DNA from: Nemertoderma westbladi
Taxonomy: Eukaryota; Xenacoelomorpha; Nemertodermatida; Nemertodermatidae
Direction of reading: 5' to 3'
DNA length: 36,218 bases
Assembly: GCA_032718475.1 (NCBI GenBank)
Contig: JAUCBJ010001035.1
Location: 1-36,218, forward strand
Below, one piece after another: positions 30,476 to 36,218 of this stretch. The translations under genes were made by a program, and so were the position numbers. Below the pieces are notes generated by a model that worked only from the letters and a program-made list of their open reading frames with translations, was not told the origin of the DNA and did no database searches. Positions within the stretch are counted from its first letter, which is position 1. Each line of letters starts with the position of its first letter.

Positions 30476-31549
30476 GCATCATCTCACATAGACGCGTCTA
30501 TATTTTGTGCCGACGACTGAATCCTTTTGTAGAATATCTCGAGAAATAATCACGCTACTTTCATTTTTAAGGTGACTTGGCTACCCCCACTATATCGATT
30601 ATTGCGGTTCGAATAGTATAAGATATTTGCAATAGGAGTAACAGAAGTTGGTAATACCGGTAACCAAAATGGCTGATATGGGGTAGTCGCGATAGGCCCT
30701 AAGTGTAGATTGAGTACAAAAATGTTACCACATGGCACATGCCGGCTCGTTCTGTAACTGAAATAATATTACTGTATTAGGCCCTACCAAATCAACCAAA
30801 AGCAATACAATTATGTAATTCTGTAATTAAATTATATAATTAAGAAATAATAATAACCTGGGCCTGAGAGACGTGCAATATAACGGTATATCAAATCCAT
30901 CATTATTTATAATCATAATATTATTCTGCATTCTGAAATCTGATAAAAATTACCGTGTAGTTCCCAACCCAAGCCATTCCAGTATCCCCCCACCCACACA
31001 ACCACAGACGATACCCAACAGCCAGACAGCCCAATGGCTGAATGTATTGAAAATTACATTTGGTACAAAAAAAATACAGAAAAACTTACGTACCAGCTGA
31101 CTGGTACTAGTTCAGTTCGGTACCCTAGTACTGTAGATGTTGATTTGCCCTGCCAGTGTCAGAGTGTAGCAGCATTTGCGTTAACACGACGACTGGATGA
31201 AGCTGCCAGCCTATCACAATCAGTCGGGCACTTTTGCAAATTTGGCATTAGTCCACCAAATTTGTATTTTTTGATGCCAAATTTAAACTAAGTCCAAATT
31301 TGTACTTGTGGGACAATTTGTACTTCCTATTGCGGGATATATTTCTATCAGAACGGAATAGCTGTTACCAAAACCAATACGGTACCGGTACCGGTACTTG
31401 ATTTCATATTCTTGTTAATCACCCACTGGCCACTGCACTACCTGACTACTGCCGGTAGAAACCATTGGCATCTAAATAGATTGTAATGGTGTACTTGGTT
31501 TGTGTCTGATTGATAAATAATGCCAGTACAGCAGTAAGAAAATGTTAGT
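30476..31549. other. Intron 4 stretch; short CCGGTA repeat only
   Basis: A (GGTACC)n-like run, GGTACCGGTACCGGTAC, sits at 31381-31397. No S6K exon was found: no text encoding FYLAEI or HRDLKPEN is present in any + frame. Confidence 0.45.
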
Positions 31550-31599
31550 AAATCGTCGCTCGAACTTTCAGGCGACGATTTTGTGGTACCTCCTGAAAG
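31550..31599. repeat. Two mutually exclusive overlapping hairpins
   Basis: AAATCGTCGC (31550-31559) pairs perfectly with GCGACGATTT (31572-31581). CTTTCAGG (31565-31572), in the loop of the first, pairs perfectly with CCTGAAAG (31592-31599). The two stems overlap by one base and nest into each other. The function is unknown and it may be a transposable-element remnant. Confidence 0.6.
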
Positions 31600-31959
31600 A
31601 TTCACCATATATATATATAGATATTTAATAATATCAACTTAAGATAAATATTAATTAGTCAGCAGATTTAGTAAAAAACCTAGGGCCTATTTAATTAATA
31701 TTTCACTATTATTTAAAATATTATACCCTGATACCGGTACCCGGTAGTTTAAAAATTACAGTTTTAAAAAGTTGGTGCCCACTTTCGGGAATGCCCAAAT
31801 TCGGGTGTAGACGGTAGTAGTAAACTTCGTATCTTTACACATCTGAACTAGTTATACTACTGTACTACTCTTCCGGTACTATTGCAGTATTGAATAACAA
31901 AATAATAATAGGCCTTCGCCTTACTGCATACTGCCTTAGGCTTATACAACCACGGGACG
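31600..31959. other. AT-rich intron sequence
   Basis: A short (AT)n run lies at 31608-31619. Nothing else was recognised. Confidence 0.4.
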
Positions 31960-33396
31960 TTCCTGTTTGGGGGCCTCCATTTTGAATTTTTGTTAATGTC
32001 ATTTTACCAGTTCCCATGGCAAACCATTTTTGTATTTTAGGTCAATTTACCGCTTCCTAGAGGAAACCACTTAGAAATTTCGACTTCCTATAACAAAATA
32101 CTTAGAACGTTAACTTATACTGTTATAATTTTGATTCAAAATATACTGCTCCCAACTGCCCAAACCCCTAGGCCTACCTATTTAGTTAGAGCGCTACCGC
32201 CCCTAACACAATACTTGATTAGCATACATTGCACTGCTGCACTGTAATATTGCATAATTATCTAATTAACTGAAACTGCTAATTCTCTATTAATAAATGC
32301 CAGTAATTGATTTATTATTGTACAAAAATGCCACAATTCCTAAAAATATGCACTGTAATACAGTAATATAATAATCATTAATCTGATAATTGCTTAATAA
32401 TAATTTGACTTAAAAAAACGTAGGCCTACTAAAAAATGATCGATTAATTAAAAATTACTTAGGCCTATAGCTATAGGCCTACTTATAAATTAGGTACATA
32501 ACCTAATTGAGCATAAAATGATAAATTGTTATGTTTTAGGTAAATAACTAACTAAAAAAACTATTAGCAGATTAGTAAAAATTTATTAATTATTAATAAC
32601 ATAAATAATACTTCTGTACTTAGTACTGTATAAAACACCACAGCAAACTACTGAATTACTGCAAAGTAATTCACAACATAATTATATCTGTATATTGTAA
32701 AGTTATATTATTTAAAAAGTACGAAATTAACTAAAAATTATAATTAATATATACATGCAACAAGTATGGCAGTATGGGCCACAATTCCAACTAAACCTAG
32801 GCTATACTGTGATACTGCTATATCAGTATATGGGAACAATTGCAATTTTACTTTCTCGTTCGCGTCATCCCGAATCATTACCATCGAGCAACGACAACAT
32901 GTGGGGGTGTTTCCGGGACCGAGACTTATCCACCACTGAAAGACGGCTGCAGGCAGATCGCAGATGACAGGATGACATCCGCCCAAATGTCTGCCTGTCT
33001 GCTAATCGTAAATCGTTCAGGCACTTAAACTGGCATTCTTCCCCTCTTACAGTACCGTAGGTAACAGTTGACAGTTTGCAGTAGCTAACGGTAGTGCGGT
33101 TGTCTTGTTCTGGCAGGGCGGTACTCCCTGACTCCGGTACTACTGACAGTCAGACAGTACAGCAGTAGGCCTAGTCATATTACGAAATAAGTCAAGTATT
33201 TTCTAGATATTTTCTAGGCCTATATTTTATATAGGCCTAGCTATTTTCACGTGCTGCACGAAGGGCACATCGTCCTCTGCTGCAGCCGTAAAATTCAGAA
33301 ATTTATACCACATTAAATACAAGACCTGGCGCTGGCAGCCTGGGGTGTCTGTCTGTAGATTTTCCGGCAAATTGAAGGAAAATTAAGGAAATGGTG

Positions 33397-33405
33397 CACA
33401 TTCAG
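33397..33405. repeat. Target site duplication CACATTCAG (left)
   Basis: Nine bases directly before the left tip ACAAGTCCC, repeated at 34851-34859 directly after the right tip. Confidence 0.85.
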
Positions 33406-34850
33406 ACAAGTCCCTAAAAGGTGCCACCCTGCTCCATAGCGCGGAAAATTAAAATGATTGAAATACATGGAATTTGTACTGGAAAGGGTGGCAGATCACA
33501 TCTGCCACCTATATTTTGGCGGTAAATTCAAAACTGTTTTAACATTGAATACATGAATAGAGTAAGACTAATGTAATTCATTGAATCAGAATAAATAATT
33601 TTTTATCGGTTTAATTCACTCATCCGTTATTGTTGTTGTTTTATCTACTGTATTCTGGGACTTCGAGCAGCCAGCATATGAACAACTAAACTGGCTTGTT
33701 ACCTAGTCTGGGACTTCGAGCAGCACGTGAACAACTAAACCAGCATGTTAACTAGTATGGGGTTCAAGCAGCACATGAACAACTAAGCTGACTGTTTAAC
33801 AAGTCCGGAACTTCGAGCAGCACGTGAACAATTAAGCTGCGACTGGTTAACTATTCTGGTACTTGTCTGGGACAGTGACAGATATAGCAGTATAGGCATT
33901 ATACACGTATTGTTATTACAGTAGGTATCTGCGATATATTTTACTATCAGTTCCCTGTTGTATGTACAGCTGTATATATTTATTATGAATAATTACACTA
34001 CGCAATATTTCGTAGTAGGCCTAAATAAGATAATATGTATGTAGGCCTACTTCACATGCAGTAGCTACTACACTACAGTAAGAAGTTTACAGTATGAAGT
34101 CTACTGCTCTAGCTCCTTGACCTTTTAGTACGTACCCACGTACATAATGTAGCACACTGTGTACAGTTTGTAATGGATATATGATATTCTGTAATTAGAA
34201 TATACCGCCAAAAATATATCAATTCACTGCGCCTTTCTATCCTATCATCATTTATCTACTTGAAATCTACTATTAATTTACTGTATACTGGTATAAGTGT
34301 ATAATTGTTATAATTATAATGTTCTGATGTAATTATAAGTGATACAAGCTGACACGCAAATAATAAATGTCCTTTACATTTTACTGATAGAAGTTAAGCC
34401 AAATCCACCGAACCCCCACCTCAATTTGCAATTTTGCTCGAAGTCCCAGACTAGTTAACCAGTCAGCTTAGTTGTTCACGCGCTGCTCGAAGTCCCAGAC
34501 TATAGGTAACCAGCCAGTTTAGTTGTTCATGTGCTGCTCTAAGCCCCAGACTACTGGACTAGTTAACGTGCTGGTTTAGTTGTTCACGTGCTGCTCGAAG
34601 TCCCAGAATAGATAAAACAACAACAATAACGGATGAGTGAGTTAAACCGATAAGAAATAATTTATTCTGATTCAATGAATTACATTAGTCTTACTCTATT
34701 CATGTATTCAATGTTAAAACCGATTTGAATTTACCGCCAAAATATAGGTGGCAGATCTGATCTGCCACCCTTTCCAGTACAAATTACATGTCTTTCATTC
34801 AATTGAATTTCCCGCGCTATGGAGCATGGTGGCACCTTTTAGGGACTTGT
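33406..34850. mobile_element. 1.45-kb foldback element with 9-bp target duplication (Mutator-like or Foldback-type MITE)
   Basis: Tips ACAAGTCCCTAAAAGGTGCC face each other at 33406 and 34850, and the arms stay alignable for about 450 bp on each side. Each arm contains an inner hairpin GGTGGCAGATCA/TGATCTGCCACC (33486-33508 and the mirrored copy near 34748-34770). Further in, each has about four diverged tandem units of about 55 bp of the form CTGGGACTTCGAGCAGCACG-TGAACAACTAA-(20 bp)-TTAACTAGT (33655-33860 and, reversed, 34435-34610). The core is AT-rich and non-coding. A 9-bp duplication with long inverted repeats is characteristic of Mutator-like and Foldback-type elements. No transposase is present. 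Confidence 0.9.
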
Positions 34851-34859
34851 CACATTCAG
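34851..34859. repeat. Target site duplication CACATTCAG (right)
   Basis: Second copy of the nonamer, immediately after GGGACTTGT. Confidence 0.85.
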
Positions 34860-35206
34860 ACATTTGAAAACCGGCAAAAATTGACTTTTCGAGAAAAAAG
34901 CCATACAGCCATAACATGCATAAACTCATGATTTTCAATCATGCTGCTCGAAGGGGAAAATCCAGAAATCACCCGAATTTAAAAATAATTTTTTTCTATG
35001 AAGTTACACATACAGACAGACATAGGCCTAGGTTTTAGAGAGTGTATGTGTGAAATTTGAGACAAAGCGGTGAATCGGTCCAAAAATAGCCACTGCAGCA
35101 CTGGGGAAAGTGTTTGTCACTGTCTGACGGTGCCTCAAACAGTCAAATGTGATAGAACCAGGATGGACTGATGGAGGCCCCCAAACCTGCAAACTGCAAA
35201 CAGGAA

Positions 35207-35677
35207 TGAGCCAAAACCACTTATTCCCCAAAAATACCAATAATCTGATAATAATCAGATATGGCAGTATGGCAGTATATGGCAGTATGGTACCGGTAGT
35301 TACTAGTTAGGTAGGCCTAGGCCCACAGTCGGGGAGAAGTTCAAATTTCAACTGAGTTGAAATTTAAAACTTTTTTTTTTAATTCAACTTTTAAGTTGTA
35401 AATTCAACTCTAAAATGGCAGGAGGCCCAGAAGGGCCCCAAGACGTTACAGAAGGGGGGGGGGGTGTTTTTAATGTTTTTATGGGTGTATCTCGAAAAAT
35501 CAACCCTCCATTACCGATGGAATAAAAACTTTCACCGTCGGGATTACATTTTTTAAAAACATTTTAAGTGATTACATTTGCAAATTAGCTGAAATACTAC
35601 AGGAATTTATTAGATGTATTAAATTACTACCGCTAGGCCTATACAGCTATGTGTCATAATTATTATACAATGGAATT
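35207..35677. other. Intron 4 stretch with ATGGCAGTAT repeats, palindrome and poly-G
   Basis: ATGGCAGTAT occurs three times at 35260-35291. AAATTTCAACT-G-AGTTGAAATTT (35343-35365) is a perfect 11-bp-arm palindrome. A run of 11 G lies at 35454-35464. There is no gene. Confidence 0.55.
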
Positions 35678-35775
35678 AGGGATCGGCCGAATTATTCGGT
35701 TCGGTACCGAATTTTGCCGAATATGGCATATTCGGTTCCGGCCGAATTGTAAAATTTGAGTTGACGAATATTCGG
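35678..35775 (+). mobile_element. hAT-like terminus with repeated CCGAATATTCGG text
   Basis: AGGGATCGGCCGAATTATTC is followed by repeated TTCGGTNCCGAAT, GCCGAATATGGC and GGCCGAATT in both orientations. Tips beginning CAGGGATCGGCCGAATA and filled with such inverted TTCGG/CCGAA blocks are a recognisable type of hAT element end. The partner end is not in the window, so the element is truncated or continues beyond 36218. Confidence 0.45.
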
Positions 35776-36064
35776 CACAAATTGCAAATTACTACTGTAG
35801 AAGCAATATCAGAACATCTGAACATAGCTGCATGCATAGGCCTAGCTGTAAGAAATTTAACAGGTGAGGGTGTTGTTAGTTGTTAGTTCTAAAGTACTGT
35901 ACTTTTTAGTTCCAAACCGGATACGTCAGTACGTCATTAGTTCCAATGTGGGCGTCAATAGTTTTAACAGTTTTAGTTCCAATGGAATAGTCTCTTAGTT
36001 CTCTTCACCGTAATCGCGTCATTGGTTCCAATGGAATACAGTCCCGCTCTCAAAAAGCATTCCT
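35776..36064. other. Repeated AGTTCCAATGG text, no gene
   Basis: TTAGTTCCAATG (about 35937), TTTTAGTTCCAATGGAATAG (about 35970) and TTGGTTCCAATGGAATACAG (about 36022) repeat loosely. The intervals differ, so this is not a regular array. Confidence 0.45.
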
Positions 36065-36105
36065 TTGATCAAACTTTGATCAAACATTGATCAAGGTTTG
36101 ATCAA
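36065..36105. repeat. Four TTGATCAA palindromes at exact 11-bp spacing
   Basis: TTGATCAA starts at 36065, 36076, 36087 and 36098. The three spacer bases vary (ACT, ACA, GGT). The remaining window end (36106-36218) shows nothing recognisable. Confidence 0.8.
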
Positions 36106-36218
36106 AATGTATCATAGAGTAGCATTTAAAGTAGCATTGACATTGAAATGACATTGATTGTACGCGCTTTTATAGACCTTCAGCAGTTTAACCTGCCGAA
36201 ATTTATATGTCTTTATTG

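Larger units (their letters stand above)
31960..35206. mobile_element. Candidate older TIR element hosting the 1.45-kb foldback
   Basis: TTCCTGTTTGGGGGCCTCCA plus T (31960-31980) faces its reverse complement at 35171-35206, which has about 15 extra bases within it. The foldback 33406-34850 lies inside. Sequences beside the foldback, CACGTGCTGCACGAAGG (33249) and CATGCTGCTCGAAGG (34940), occur in the same orientation on the + strand. No target duplication is visible, so this may be chance or a very decayed element. The frames between 32744 and 33028 match no known family. Confidence 0.35.

Noticed and set aside
32744-33028. Overlapping frames on both strands as small genes
   Set aside because: No start or splice context, no domain, and the frames are in a transposon-rich intron.

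Overview
The window is intron-rich, AT-leaning animal genomic DNA. It carries the first four coding exons of one gene, the ribosomal protein S6 kinase (p70 S6K / RPS6KB1 family), on the + strand. Almost everything else is tandem repeat or transposable-element sequence. The S6K peptide is animal-type. The frequent palindromes TAGGCCTA and TACCGGTA, a Penelope-like retroelement remnant and many hAT-like and foldback elements suggest a marine invertebrate. A deuterostome is plausible, but the species cannot be fixed from the sequence.

Layout. 1-2929: upstream DNA with a poly-C tract beside a hAT-like end, short GTAGTTGGGTGAAAGT-type repeats, a CCTAATAGGATCC palindrome cluster and a 10-bp minisatellite. 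2930-6081: a 3.15-kb foldback element with arms of about 1.5 kb and a TGAT target duplication. 6355-6870: CpG-dense repeats that may be the S6K promoter area. 7029-7091: exon 1. Intron 1 (7092-11746) holds a hAT-like element (7474-10103) with a second TIR element (8152-9532, target duplication CCATT) nested in it. 11747-11778: exon 2. 12115-12298: exon 3. Intron 3 holds a 3.56-kb array of a 14-bp unit (12899-16460). 17197-17402: exon 4, ending in a split Cys codon. Intron 4 runs past the window end. It starts with a 9.56-kb minisatellite of a 54-bp unit (about 17507-27070). The array is interrupted by a 2.23-kb TIR element (27078-29311) that itself contains a frameshifted Penelope GIY-YIG fragment, and resumes for three decayed units. 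A degenerate retrotransposon 3' end, a 244-bp MITE, and a 1.45-kb foldback element with a 9-bp target duplication (33406-34850), probably inside an older TIR element (31960-35206), follow.

Function. The four exons join in phase into a 162-residue N-terminus: a TOS-like motif for mTORC1 docking, the [22 protein letters not shown] glycine loop, the catalytic Lys, helix C and the hinge. The activation loop, C-lobe and hydrophobic motif must lie beyond 36218. The very long reverse-strand reading frames in 17.5-27.1 kb arise because the 54-bp unit lacks stops in all three reverse frames. They are not supported as genes.

The most interesting features are the stop-free, G-rich minisatellite with a 2,714-bp higher-order duplication; the TIR element carrying seven copies of GTGACGGGACGGA; related GTGAC-n-ACGGAA motifs that may be the seed of the 14-bp array; and a 15-bp motif (CACGTGCTGCTCGAA) shared by two otherwise unrelated foldback elements.
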